A DNA stretch of 64,000 nt from Eonycteris spelaea (GCA_003508835.1 PUFA01000116.1:1178001-1242000), one strand, 5' to 3'; numbered from the stretch's first letter, positions 24,101-36,084 are shown. Notes: generated by a model not told the origin, from the sequence alone. Translations and numbers: made by a program.

Positions 24101-24425
24101 TGGGTGATCCAAGAGACACAGAAAACAGGTGTCACGTTTCCCCGAGTCTCGGAAGAGCGAGCGGAGTAGCCTTTACCTTCTGCAGTAAGAGCAGCTCGCG
24201 TTTTGACAGGAAGGGTGTAAATCAATCAGCAGGAGGACGCTTTCCTGAGATACCCGGTCTGGGTTGCATAACGAAGTTGTGGAACTACTTTTACTGGGAA
24301 TTATTAGAAAGTGCTTAATCTAATACAGATGCAGTGTATTAGATTAGAAGTGTTCCTTCTGGGGCACTAACCCCGGGTCCCACTGCCCACCGCCTGGGCC
24401 CCGGCTTCCCTCTGGTCCCCCTAAC

Positions 24426-24563
24426 CTTCAGCAGCACTGCTGGGGCCATCTGGTCGGGGGGTCCCGGTGCTCTTTTTCCTCCGGTGCTTCTTCCGGTTGG
24501 AGTGGGGAGATGGGGGAGGCTCCAGCTTGGGGCTGGAACTGAGCACCTCAGCCGGGCCACTGG
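24426..24563 (-). CDS. AGAP3: AGAP3 exon: basic insert within PH domain
   Basis: Reads (A)SGPAEVLSSSPKLEPPPSP, then HSNRKKHRRKKSTGTPRPDG, an intrinsically disordered insert that splits the PH domain in AGAP proteins. The KKHRRKK cluster looks like a nuclear-localisation or membrane-binding basic patch. Acceptor CCCCAG, donor GTTAGG; phase 1 in and out. The frame is intact. Confidence 0.93.
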
Positions 24564-26201
24564 CTGGGGAGGGGAGAGGTGGAGAAGTGTGGGCGGGGGG
24601 AGGGCGGGCAGCGCACATGTCCTGCCTGGGCTGGGGGGGCTGCACCCTGAAGTTGGCTGGGCTACCTGGGAAAGCCAGCCTTACACCCTCTGTCCCCGGG
24701 AGCGGCCCGCCCGGCCTCAGCCCCGGTGGAGGAGGGGTGGGGGGCAGAGGGTGCAGGAGTTGGGCAGAGCAGGGTACAGGCGAGGAGGAGACGGTTTGGC
24801 TCTGCAGCCTGGAGGGGTGGAAGGCGGCCCGGGGAACTCACAGGGAGCTGAAGCCCCAGCAGCTCCGCACCAAATTTATCCTCAATCACACTCCCCGCTC
24901 CTCACAATTAATAGCAGAATTAGAAACAATCAGGGAGCTGCCTAATTACTGTCAATTAGAGCGCACTAATCAAGCTCCCGTCTCCCACACCCCGCCCGGC
25001 GCTCACCACTAAATGTCAAACTTCATTAGAGGCAGACACGCGCCCTCCCTCCCTGCCTTCCACCTTCCAGACTCAACAGAGGGGCCGCACCAAGGCCGGC
25101 CGGCCCTGGGGCCTGCGGCCCGGGAAAGGCCCTGGCTCCCCTTCCCAGGCCCTGCACGCTGGCTGTCCCCGGGGAGCCTGGACTTGGGTCAGGAGCCGGG
25201 GCGGATTCCCCGTGCAGGGAGGAGGAGGGCCCAGTGCCCGGTGCTGTCCTGCGGTCAGACCTCTGGGGGGGGGGTGGAAAGCAGGGGGACAGGGCTGTCT
25301 AGGGGTGGGGTGGGCCAGGGACACCCGTGAAAGGTCTTTGGGAGGCAAACTGGGCACCCCAGTTCCCATGCCTCAGGCCTGGTGCTCCCCACAGTCAGCA
25401 GGGAGCAATGCGAGGTCTGGGGGTGCTGGGGCAGCCACTGCCCACCTCCTGGGACCCTGGGGGCCTCCTCTGTCTTATACCCTCACTTAGGAGGAGGGCA
25501 GAGCTGCTCCCATTTCCCTTCTAGCCTCAGGAGCACTGACGGGATCTGAGGCTGGGCCGGAGGGCGCAGGCGGTGTGGGCGTGTGTGTGGGTGCTTGCTG
25601 AAGACACAGGAGGAAGAAATCAGAGGGAGAGTTGAGGTGCAAGCAAGGTACAAATACGGACAAAGGGGCAAGAAAATGAAGACGAGCCAAGGAAAGGGGG
25701 GTGGCACGGGAGAGAGAAGGTAGAGCTTTCAGCCTCTGGGCCGGGTGGGCCTCAGCCTGTCCCTGGTGGCAGGCGGGAACACCCCTTCCCGTGTGCAGGG
25801 GACCCTCCCCCGCCCCTGCAGGCAAGGTGCCGCCCTCAGCACGTGGTTTGAGCCCCCAGCCTCCGACCTCCCCCTCGGCCCGCTCCCCTGCCCCCCCTGC
25901 GGCGAGGCTGATGAGCTGGCTGCACGGGGGGCTGATGGGGATGTCGGAGCAGCCACCAGCGCTGCCTGGGCACAGCGGCGGGGCGGGCAAGACGCTGCAG
26001 AGGGAGGGTCTCTGGCGTCAGCCAGGGTAAGGGCCTGGGAGAACCCAGGGGTCGGTGGGCGGGGAGGCTGAGAGCCTCTGCTCCTTCCCCAGGGGGCTCC
26101 ACTGGGCCCCTCCCCTGGGCCTGGGCCCCATGCCACCACCACCACTCAGTGCAAATGCTGCAGGGCTGCCGGCCTCTGTCCCTTCCTGGGGTCCTGCGTA
26201 C
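24564..26201 (-). other. AGAP3: AGAP3 intron
   Basis: 1.6 kb intron holding the ATTA-rich island at 24870-25025 and a G-run at about 25265-25273. Otherwise GC-rich with no exon or named repeat recognised. Confidence 0.7.
24870..25025. promoter_or_regulatory. ATTA-rich island (candidate GBX1/homeobox enhancer) in AGAP3 intron
   Basis: Within a very GC-rich intron, about 150 bp switch to A/T-rich sequence with many homeodomain cores: CACAATTAATAGCAG, AGAATTAGAAAC, GCCTAATTACTG, GTCAATTAGAG, CACTAATCAAG and TAAATGTC. Such density is typical of conserved non-coding elements around homeobox genes. It lies about 6 kb beyond the GBX1 stop. Enhancer function and the target gene are inferred. Confidence 0.5.
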
Positions 26202-26300
26202 CTGGGGACAGGGCAGAGGCCTCACTCCACTGGTCGGCGCTGGAGACGGAGCAGGAGCGCTGGCCGGCCCAGGCTGGGTTGCCGGCCGAGTGGGGGGCAC
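26202..26300 (-). CDS. AGAP3: AGAP3 exon: variable Ser-rich insert in PH domain
   Basis: Reads (G)APHSAGNPAWAGQRSCSV, then SSADQWSEASALSP. It matches the human insert around GAPHSA and RSCSVSSADQWSEA, but the middle is about 20 residues shorter than the human isoform I remember. It has standard AG/GTACGC sites and a length divisible by three with phase 1 on both sides, so it could be skipped without changing the frame (a cassette exon). The missing middle may reflect isoform choice or lineage deletion. Confidence 0.85.
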
Positions 26301-26704
26301 CTGGGGAGGCGGGAAGGGTCAGGCTGCGGGGGAGGCTGGGATGGGGTGTGCAAAAGGCTTTCCTGAAAATAGGGCCGTGGGCGGAGCTGGAGAAATCGCG
26401 ACAGGCGGCTGCCCAGAAATGAAGGGGTGCCGGGCCACAGGGCCCGGCCAGGCGGGCTGGAGGGGCCGGGCCACGCACTTGGCCTGCGCCTCAGGAGGCA
26501 GCCGGCCCCACCGCACGCCCCTCCTCTCCGCGAGTGAACGCGAAGGCGCACGCCTCTGTCCCCTGCCCGGGATCCAGGCGCCCGACGTGTGGGGGGGAGT
26601 AGTGCTGACCCCCCCCACACCCAGCAGTGCCCCCCCCCCGGTCAGAGGCCTGTACCCCGTCTTCCAGTCCACATATGCCACTTGCTCTGCCTCAGCTCTG
26701 CTGC

Positions 26705-26805
26705 CATTCTGACGAGAAATAAGTGTATCAAATTCAAGTAATTATGTCTAATTAGTATTAGTAATTATCCTGTTGGGCTGGAGAAAATTAATCTTTCGTT
26801 TCCCA
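26705..26805. promoter_or_regulatory. ATTA-rich island 2 in AGAP3 intron
   Basis: TTCAAGTAATTATGTCTAATT, AGTATTAGTAATTATCCTG and GAAAATTAATCTTTCG follow one another within 100 bp of otherwise GC-rich sequence. There are at least five TAAT/ATTA cores, some as the palindrome TAATTA preferred by GBX/Antp-class homeodomains. A candidate conserved enhancer; function inferred. Confidence 0.5.
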
Positions 26806-27274
26806 TCAGGAAAGAACGGCAGAGCCAAGGGGAACCCAAGGCTCCAGGAGTGCCCAGGCCGGGCGGCCGGGCCGCGGGCACCCCTGAACCCTCCCACCTC
26901 CTGCCTCCACCCAGGCACCGAGTCACTTGTGGAGACATCGTGCGGCCGGCCACGGGGCCGCCCTCTCACCTTAGTCCCCCCAGACGGGGGTGGGAGCGGG
27001 GGCCGAGGCCAGAAGGCAGTGGCCGTGGGAGGTCTGGGGAGGCTGGGCCTGGTGTTGGAGGTTAGTAAGGGGGGAGGGCCCGCCAGTCGGGCAGAGCAAG
27101 CAGCACGCAAGGCCTCAAACGAGCCCTGCAGACACGCGGGTTCGGCTTTTGGAAGCCTAGAGATGGGACGCTCCGAGCTGCAGTCACCAGAAGGTAAAGG
27201 AACAGGCCGGACCTCCCTAATGCCTCAGGCACAGGAGAACACGGAGAGGTGGAGGGCAGTGTGTTTGTATTTGG

Positions 27275-27325
27275 CGTAACACCCAAGGCAGGACCAGGCA
27301 CACAGTAGGTGCTTATCAATACACG
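27275..27325 (+). repeat. L2/MIR 3'-end-like fragment
   Basis: CAGGACCAGGCACACAGTAGGTGCTTATCAATAC (in parts) matches the 'cctggcacatagtaggtgctcaataa' ending shared by L2 and MIR, in + orientation. Confidence 0.55.
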
Positions 27326-27639
27326 TGCGGCGCTGAGCCTACAGCCAGTCTACGCTGATCCAAGGCAACGAGCTGACGCCTCCTCCTCACGATGCTGCCC
27401 CCTTCCCGCGCCGACCCCACGGGTCCCTGCAAACACCACCTTTCCGGGGGTCAGGACACCTTCCGGGGGCGCAAGTCAGCCCCCAACCTCTCAAACGCCT
27501 CGCCTCTCCCCAACTCCTGCTTCCGGATCGCACTCCCCCTCATCCCTGCCGACCCAAGATCACAGGCCCGACTTCCTCCCCGAGCCCCCCGACCCAAACC
27601 CCAAGGGAGGAAAAGTGCTCTCCCTTTTCTTTGTTAATT

Positions 27640-27795
27640 CCCCTCATTACGCCTGCAATCCCACACATCAGTGTGCACTTAATTGTCGAATTTTGATGCT
27701 AATGATTAATGAATTAAACATGGAGCCATCAATTAGTCCTCCGAGGATAATTCTGCATAAAGCAGCGGATAATGTAATTACAGTAACAAAGATAA
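27640..27795. promoter_or_regulatory. ATTA-rich island 3 in AGAP3 intron
   Basis: Dense A/T cores: TTGTTAATTCCCCTCATTACG, GCACTTAATTGTCG, GCTAATGATTAATGAATTAAAC, CATCAATTAGTCC, GGATAATTCTGC, GTAATTACAG and a SOX-like AACAAAGATAATGAG. This is the densest such block in the window, about 155 bp, flanked by 60%+ GC sequence. A strong visual candidate for a deeply conserved non-coding element. Confidence 0.55.
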
Positions 27796-28419
27796 TGAGA
27801 TGTTAACATCGCCCGGTGAGCAGGAGACATGTGTGAGTGTGCACGGGGTCGGTGTCGGCGTGTGCGGAGGGGACTGGGCCTCGGGAAACGCCCGTCCATG
27901 TGTGGTGGGGATGGTGGCGAGGGGCTGGGGTGAGCGCTACCGCCTCTGCTCCCAGGCGAAGGCTTGTCAGGGCCCGGGAACGTGACCGGACATGTCTTAG
28001 TGACCCTCCCTTTGGGGTCAGAGCCCAGCTTTCCCCGTAGGGCACTCGTGCGTCCTCCTCCTCCAGTACGAGGTGAGGAACCCCCGCCAGGCTAGAGGCC
28101 GCCATGTGCTGTCTGTGAGCAGCTCTGGGGAGCCCTGGGGGCCTTGGCCGGTCCCCAGCCCCCTCCGCTGCCTGCCAGCACTGTCCCAGAGCACCGGGGT
28201 CTGTACACGGCCCCGCCTTCGCCAGGGAGCCAGACCGCTCCCCAGCGCACTCCCAGGAGGCTGGGCACCCCTCCCTGACGGGTGGCAGCCTTTCTTGCCT
28301 TGGCTTCCTTCCTCCCTTGGCTTCCTTCCTCCCTTCCCTTCGTCCACAGAGCTCTCCCTCAAGGCCTTCTTCCTGGGCCCAGGGGGGCCCAGGGAACAGA
28401 ACACAGCTTTTCGAGGCGG

Positions 28420-28560
28420 GCGCACCTAGGTTTAAGCCCCAGCTCGACGACTCACTGCGGGGTTTCGCGGACAAGTGAGTACACCTCTCGGCCCTCGTTC
28501 CTCGCCCATAAAGTGGGGCGACGATCTCGACTCTGCAGAGCCGGGAACAGGCCCTGACGA
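28420..28560 (+). repeat. MIR SINE
   Basis: CCTAGGTTTAAGCCCCAGCTC, GACGACTCACTGCGGGG, CTCGGCCCTCGTTCCTCGCC and CATAAAGTGGGGCGACG follow MIR order in + orientation, with GC-rich mutations. Confidence 0.55.
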
Positions 28561-29667
28561 GCACGCGTCTCTGCACATGCCACTCTGCGGGTGTCAGCGT
28601 CCCCACGCCCGCCCCTCCCAGGGCCTCCGGCCTCATACACGCCCCAGGGCCCCTGCGAGGCACGGGCCCCTCCTGAACAGGAGCACACGCAGGAGGCCGT
28701 CGCCGCCCACCTTCCTCAGCCCCGAGCTTCTCTGTGCAGGCCTGTGCCCTGCTCGGTGCCCCGGCCCTGTCCCTGAATGTCCGCAGCAGCTTCCGACCCC
28801 TGTGCGCAGTGGAAGCGGTGTCTCCACGCCCTCTGGGGACAGCGGCACAGCTGTGCTGCTGAGAGCCCGCCCCCGGGCAGGGACAAAGTAGCAGCCCTGA
28901 GGAGGGGACCACAGGGCCCTGAGCAGCCGCGTCTGGGCCAGAGAAAAACGCGATCCAATTACTGAGGACGACATCAGGGGTCCTGAGGTCTCGGGAACAA
29001 GGGTCCAGAAGCCAAGGGGGCTGGGCACGGGAGGAACAGCCTCCGAAGAAATATGTGACTGAGGAGCCGAGAGGCCAAGGTGGGTGGCCAGAGCCGGGGC
29101 CGGGAGGGAGCACAGCGCCTGTCACTCGAACCCACAGTCCCGCCTGGGCGGTAAGAGCTGGCCGAAGAAGAGCTGCCCGTCTCAAGCTCACTCTCTCGGG
29201 CTCCAGCCCCTCTTCCCAGACGCTGGGCACAGGGACATGGCGGCGAGGCCCCCTAAACTCCCTAAACTCAGTCCTCTCGGAGCAGAGACCCCACTGCTCA
29301 CTGCAGACTGTGGGCGTCTGCCAGGTGGACCCCGGGCAGCTCAGCCCCTCCCTTCCCACATGGCAAGCTGGGCTGAGAGGCTGGCCATGCACGTCAAGGG
29401 TCCTGTCCCCACGGTCACCTTCCCCGGCTCCAGGCAGGCGGGCCCAGGACCACCGAGGATCTCTGCCCCGTTCTGCTCTCCAAACCCCACGCCGGGCTGG
29501 CCTCTAACTCCGCCAAGGTGCCTCTGGCAAGCGGTCTGCAGCCCTGAGGACCGGCCCGGCCCAGCAGCGAAGCCCCTTCCCGCCTCCCTGGGCCCCGGGG
29601 CAGCGTTCCCCACTCTTCCAAAGAGGCAGAGCCCTCCACGGGCCCCCCACCGCGGCAGCCAGCTCAC

Positions 29668-29836
29668 CTGCGCCCCCACCCAGCTGCGTGTTACTCCGCT
29701 CCAGGGCCAGCCCGTTGGCCCGGGGGCTGGTGCCCGGGGCTGCGGTGGGTGTGGCCCGGGGCAGGCGCTTGCCCGGCACCTTCACTGTCGTCCGCAGCAG
29801 GTCGATCTCCTTGCCGTGGACGTTCTGCATGTAATC
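29668..29836 (-). CDS. AGAP3: AGAP3 exon: PH domain middle and start of insert
   Basis: Reads [20 protein letters not shown], then [20 protein letters not shown] and [16 protein letters not shown]. The first part is PH-domain strands with the [12 protein letters not shown] signature shared by AGAP1-3; the rest starts the disordered insert. Acceptor GTCCTCAG, donor GTGAGC. The frame is intact (169 nt, leaving phase 1). Confidence 0.95.
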
Positions 29837-31419
29837 CTGAGGACAGACAGACTCGTTAGGACAGGTCGGTCCCGGGCAGCATCTGTGTCTGGCACTGGCA
29901 CTGGCCCTGTCCCCGCTATGCTGCCTGGGGTGGTGTAGTGGGGGCAAGCTCAGGTTTACAGAGCAGGACTGCGAGGCCCAGGGAATCTCCCCGAGTCTGG
30001 GTCACGCTTGGACCCACAGGCTGTCACATGCGGCTCTGGGGACCCAGGAGGGGCAGAGTCAGAGGAGAGAAGGGTCTGGGGCCGGGAGCTGAGGTTCGAG
30101 CCTCCTTTGGGGAAGACGGCATGGGAGGTAACGTGAAGGAGGCCACGTACTGGACCGAGACGGAATTCAGGGAGCGAGGGCCCGTGTGGCCGAGGAGAGG
30201 AACTGACAGACTCCCCGGGCTCTGGGCGGCTGCACGGAGCTCCGTGGCCCTGTTCTCAGAAGCTCCCACCGCCACGTGGGGCATCGAGAACGTTCACAGC
30301 CTAGAACAGCCTCCGGCCTTAGAAGAGCCCCTGGCAGTGTCTGCTGGGCAGGTGCAGGGGCACCCCCGATTCTTCTTGTGGTCCTTAGGGATTACGAGGC
30401 AGGCCCCGGCTTCGCAGACAGCAGGGGGTATCTGCTCCCTGTAACCACGATCACCGGCCCACGCCCTGCCCGTCCGGGTGCCCAGTGGTCCCTGCACTGC
30501 AGCGTGTCTCTAGGTCACGTGTTACCGCAGTGTCTACGCTGCCCGGAAGGGGGAGTCACTATGCTCGTCTCTGGGTGGACAAACCGAGGCGTACAGAGGT
30601 CACGGTCATCCAGCCCGGCTTTTCCGATCGCAAGGCCACACACACTGCAGGCCGACTTCCTCCCACCTGGCTGCTGTCAGTACCCGCAGGGCCCGGAGGG
30701 ACCCAGAGCGGCCAGGGCACCCCACCCCGCCACCCCTGGGAGACCCCGAGGGCAGAAGACAGTGGTGGCAGTGGGACACTCTGCACAGAATCCCACTGAC
30801 TAGGCTCCTCTGGGACACTGACATCCAGAGAGCATCCCCGAGTGGCATGGTGTGGCCTCAGACGCAGACTCCGTGTCATCGGAGGCTGCCTACCTTACCC
30901 GCTTTGTGGCGTCAGGCTTCTTGCCACCCAGCCAGGGGAGGAGCAGCCCCCAAAGAGTGTGCCCAAGGAGGACACCCCTTCTCTGCAGCCGGGCTGCGCC
31001 CACGGCCTCTTGCCACACCCAGTCCTGTGAGGGGCGGCACTGGGTGCCTGGGCCTCAGGCACACCCTGCTGTGAGGGTGTCTGCTTCGTGGGCCAGAACC
31101 GCAGAGCAGGGTCACCAAGACCATGGAGCACGCCGTCTCCCCCTGGGAACACCCGTACCCTGCTGAGCCCTGCCAGGCCGGTCCGCAGCCCTGAGCCTCA
31201 CCGCGGTGGCTGGGAAGGAAAGAGACCCAGCGGCCCGTTTCCTGCTCCCCCGGTGCCCACTGCCCCTTCTCCGGCAAACTCAGCCCGCCTCGCCCAGTCG
31301 CCGGTGGCCCTCTGGTCTGCGTTCAGCCCAGCATCCAGTGTGTGACTTCACTACCTCGGCCCTCCCGACTCCAAGCCCCAACGTCCCACTGACTCAGCAT
31401 CTGCATGTACTTGCCCCCA

Positions 31420-31520
31420 GTCCCTGCGCATACCCATCCTGGGTCCCTGCATACTTGTCCTGGGCCCCTGGCATACCCATCCCGGGTCCCTGCATACTTG
31501 TCCTGGGTCCTGCACACAGG
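31420..31520 (+). repeat. Imperfect ~48-bp tandem duplication
   Basis: The phrase CCATCCTGGGTCCCTGCATA followed by CTTGTCCTGGG occurs twice with minor changes (CCATCCCGGG in the second copy), preceded by a partial third 'gtccctgcgcatacc'. A small intronic minisatellite seed. Confidence 0.7.
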
Positions 31521-32004
31521 ATCGCCTGCTTCAGACAACTGGCAACAGCTGGCTGGGCCAGAGCCACAGATGCTGTCCGTCTCCTGGGGGAGGAGCTTAG
31601 GCTGCTCTAGTTCACAAGGAGGTCACAGCGGCTGCAACAGTGCCGGGAAGCCCAGGCTGGGACGTGGCGGGGGAAGCTGACCCTGCGCCAGCAGTGAGCG
31701 CCGCGCGGAGGAACTCTGCTCAGGGTCAGGAAGCCAGACGCCGACGGAAGGGGCGAGGACCTGCCCCGCCGGCGTCTCGGGCCCCGCGGACAGGTGCTCT
31801 CCGCTTGGTGCCCTGTGCCACGCCGGCTCTGGGGCCGAGCCGAGGGAGGAGCCCGGCCCGAGGAGCGAGCCCGGGAGCTCGGGCGCAGCAGCGGGGCCCG
31901 GAGCGTCAGGCGCAGGGCGGCAGCGTTTCCCTCCGTCAGCAGAACGGGGAGCTCGGCGCTGGCGGTGGCGGCGGCTGCTCAGGAGAGCGGTCACCACGGC
32001 TGCC

Positions 32005-32205
32005 TTTATTACCCACCATCAAACAGCAATTTCTTCCCCAGCCTCCTCGCTAATTACCCAGCCAGCGTTCTCATCTCGTTTTATTACTGGAATTAACAAC
32101 GAGTTCAGAGCGTGGAAAGCTATTAAGATGTGTGATTAAGCCACATTCAATTAGTTTCTACAAACAATTTAATTGATGTTGCAGATAGAATTAACAGAAG
32201 GTGAT
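32005..32205. promoter_or_regulatory. ATTA-rich island 4 in AGAP3 intron
   Basis: Just after a CpG-rich stretch come CCTTTATTACCCACC, CGCTAATTACCCAG, GTTTTATTACTGGAATTAAC, GCTATTAAGATG, GTGTGATTAAGCC, TTCAATTAGTTTC, AATTTAATTGATG and AGAATTAACAG. At least eight homeodomain cores lie in 200 bp. A candidate enhancer, about 13.5 kb beyond the GBX1 stop. Confidence 0.5.
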
Positions 32206-34802
32206 TGTGTGAATGGCTCCGCTGGCTGCAAAATGGGGGAGGCTGTGGCGGGCTCTCTTGGGCCAGGCGAGGAGCGGTGCGAGGCCTGCCCGCCGGCCCT
32301 TCCCTGCAGCCCGAGCGGCCGCCACGTGCAGGTGAGTCACCGGCCCCGCTGCCCTCGGGTCTCAGACAAGAGTGGTCCCCGGGAGGGGCTGGGTCAAGAG
32401 CCTGTGCGTGCCGCTGGGGCCCCCCAGGGTCCTCCCTCTGCGGGGCGCCCCCCCCCAGGGCGGCTCACGGGGAGGCCGGGCACTTGCTCACCACTGGCCG
32501 CCGGTCAGAAAACACGGCAAAGGGGAGACGGAGGCTGGAAGCCAGAGGCGCGAGGGCCGTGGCCGACCAGGGAAGGGAACCAAGGAGGCCCAGGCGAGGC
32601 GGGAGTGAGGCGGCCCCCGCCAGGGGCAAACGCAGGCCGCGTGGGCGCGGTGGCCTGTGGCCACCCTGGGCTCGGCCTTGGCGCGCGTCACCACGCAGCT
32701 CTGAATGGGGCTCGCGTCTTCTGAGCGAGGGGAAGCGCCTGCAGGGTGTGATGCACCAGCTGCACGTGCCACTTCCTCCTGCACGTGCCTCCTCCTGGCG
32801 CCCGTGCGGGGCGAGGACACGCATTGTGACCCTGGAGCCAAAGGGCAGCTGGTGCAGAGGTGACAGACTGGGAGCCTGGGCTCTCGGGAGTTGCTCACTG
32901 AAGCTCTTCACGACGTCCTGCGGCCGGCAGACCACGGGCCGGCCCGGCTGGGGCCTGGCACGCTGGCCAGCAGACCCGCCTGCCTCTGAGGCTCACCTTG
33001 CGAGGCCAGGAGCCTCTGCCACTGTGATCCTGTCCCAGGCCCTCGGACACACGAAGCTACACACAGTCCGACCAGCACGGTGCTGAAGGGGCCCCGGGAG
33101 CTCAGACGCCCACCGGGCCCACCTCCCTACGTCACAGTAAGTCTGGGCGATGCCTGCCCCGATGCTAACTCTCCAGAGACTTTCCCAGCCAGCCCCGAGG
33201 GGAGGTGCTCTTGGGACGTGCAGAAAAATCTGGATAATGCCTAAGAGTCAAAGTCATGGGCCCAAGGCTCAGCTCCGACACTGGCTGGGCAACTGTGACG
33301 GTCCAACAAAGCCTGCGCCCCGGCTCTGCAGTCTGGAAAGTGGTGGAAAAGCAGCTCCGCCCCACCCCGTCATCACCCGCCCCCCCTGCACCCTGCCCGA
33401 CCCCGCTGCCACCACTCCCCTCGCCCTGGGGCCTGGGGACAAGCAGGCGGGACAGAGTGCAGCGCCCAGCGAGGGCAGCAGAGAGCAGAAGGAACAGAGA
33501 AGGAGGCAACAAAGGCGAGAGGCGAAGGCCCCCACACAGGTGCGGGAACCTGGATGCTCCCGCCAGGGCAGTGCCCAGCCCAGCTGGCCAGACGGCGCCT
33601 CAGCAGAGGGCGCACACGCTGCTGCGGCGGGGACAACCGGCCGGGCCAGGAGGCGCCAGTGTGGCTCTGCCTCGGGCCGGGCGTGCCGGCCCCTCGGCCC
33701 CTCTCAGCCGGGAACTACTGCGGTTCTGCCGTCTCAAGCACGGAGACCCCACAGGCTGACCCCCGACTTCCTAAGACACCGGCGCCTCGGTGTCACTGCC
33801 TGTCCTAGCGACTCGGCAGCGGGACCAGGTCTGAGTGTGAGGAGGAGACAGGAGCAGGGACAGGATGGCACCGAGGAGCCTTTGTACTAAATATCCGATG
33901 TCACCCAGGGGTGGCCCCTCCTCCCTCCACACCCCCACACCCTGTGGCGTAAGGGAGGCTGCAGCGGACTCTAACCAGTCCTGTCCCCTGGGCCAGGGGA
34001 AGGGCCGATGCCCGAGGAAGAGCCACGGGCTAGGCTGGGTCTGGCGGGACCGGGGAGGGATCACGGCCTGCTCTCGGCAGAGCCGTCCACGCAGTGTTCT
34101 CGGGACGTGGTTTCGGCCAGCACCGCGGACCGCACGCCTCCGGGCTGAGCCTCCCTGACGCCTGGTGCGAACTCGCAGGCAGGCGAGGGACCCTCTGAGG
34201 CAGGCCCTGGGCCTCTGGACCGGGGGTGGGGCCGGCCCGCGTGCTGTGCTCGAGGGGCTTCGCAGGAGAACTCATTAGCCCCGCAGTGGGGTGGTGACAG
34301 AGATGGATTCTCGTGACAGCTGTGTGCCGGAGCCACGCGGTGAGGGGCGGGTGAGGAAGGACGGGTAGGGGAGCCGCTCTCCAGTCACTGCCACCCCCCG
34401 CCCCGGCCACGGGCCACACACCTTCCTGACCTCTCGCCACACGGGCAACGCCACCCCACTCTCCTCCTCCCAGGGTGGCCTGCATGAGGCCCCCACCGTC
34501 CTCCACGGCCTAGCCTGACTGCCCTCTTGCTCTCCATCGTCCCAGGCCCGGGGGTCCCCCACCGTGTGGCTCCCTGAAGATAACTAGCTGGCAACGTCAG
34601 CACCCCGACTTCCGCCATGCTGCGCAGTGGCCGAGCCGAGCTGGCCATGCCCGGGGACTTTCCTCAGACGGGCTCAGCCCACAGCTCAGAGCTGCAGCGT
34701 CCGCCGCTGGGCCCGGGCCTGCGGCCTTGGGGCTGGGCAGTTCCCAAGCCACCCAAGCGAGGTCCTTTCTCAACTCAAGGGAGCGTCCACTTGAACTCAC
34801 TA

Positions 34803-35003
<201 letters not shown>

Positions 35004-36084
35004 TCAGAGACAGGAGCCACCCCCCTGGCCACTCCTCCAGGAGGGGGTCTTCCCTCCCGGCGTTGTGGGGCTGTGTCAGTGACAGAAGGTGGGGTGCAGA
35101 CGGCAGTAGTGGTGGTCTGCCCAGGCCTCGCCAGGGCCACAGAGACCTCAGGGGGGCCCTGGCCTTCTACCCCCTGTGCTGGCCCCAGAATAGGGCAGAA
35201 AATCCCCAAACCATCCCCAGGATGCCCGACTTCCCCAAGGCAGGCAGAGGGGACACCTAGCCATCAAGCCCAGCACCCGGATTTCCCGGAGCGGATGAGG
35301 CACTCGGAGTGTGAAGGTGACGTGGAGGACGGTAAGCACTCATGAGGGCTGGGACTGCTGAGTTTCATTCACTGACACAGCACGGTGGCAATGCCCAGGC
35401 TGCAGTGGACAGCCAGGAAACGTCTTGTGGATGGGCTGAGAAGCCAGCCAAGACTGTGAGGCTGTCAGAGATGCTGAGCGCGGGGCCACACCCAGGGACG
35501 GCCTTTGCCGCCCGTCTCCAAGGACAACCTCCGAAGACACCCTGCATACCGGCGGCAGAGTCCCCAGGACCAGCATCGCCCCGTGCGGCCCTCCTCCCTA
35601 ACTCAGGGGAGCCAAGAAGAGGCCATGCTCCCCCAGAGACAGCCACACAGAGCCACAAACTGGGGCCAAGCAGGGACCAGTCAGGGTCAGCACTGCCTGG
35701 GGGAGCGGGGGAGCACCCCGAGTCCATCCCAACCGGTCAGAAAGGAGCAGCAGAGAGAAAGATAGAGACGGAGCGAGGAAGAGAAACGGCCCTGTGCCAG
35801 CTGCTCCCTTAGGAAGGGAGGGCCCAGAGGGCCCAGCCCTGAGACGGGCAGGAAAGTTAGGGCTGGGAGATTCAGGTGGGATGATCTTGCTGGGATGTGA
35901 CATCTAAGGAACAGAATAAACGAGCACACAAGAGCGAACTCACAGACACAGAGAACTGACGGTCACCGGCTGGGAGGCGGGCTGGAGGCCGGGTGAAAAA
36001 GGTGACGGGACTGAGAAGTTCAAGTTGGCAGTTACAATAACAGCCAGACACACGGCTGTGAAGCCAGCACACGGAGCAGGTGGC

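Larger units (their letters stand above)
26301..29667 (-). other. AGAP3: AGAP3 intron
   Basis: 3.4 kb intron. It holds two ATTA-rich islands (26705-26800, 27640-27795), an L2-type end near 27275-27325 and a MIR at 28420-28560. A 529-codon open frame at 27803-29392 on the - strand spans the MIR and has no family resemblance, so I do not call it a gene. Confidence 0.7.
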
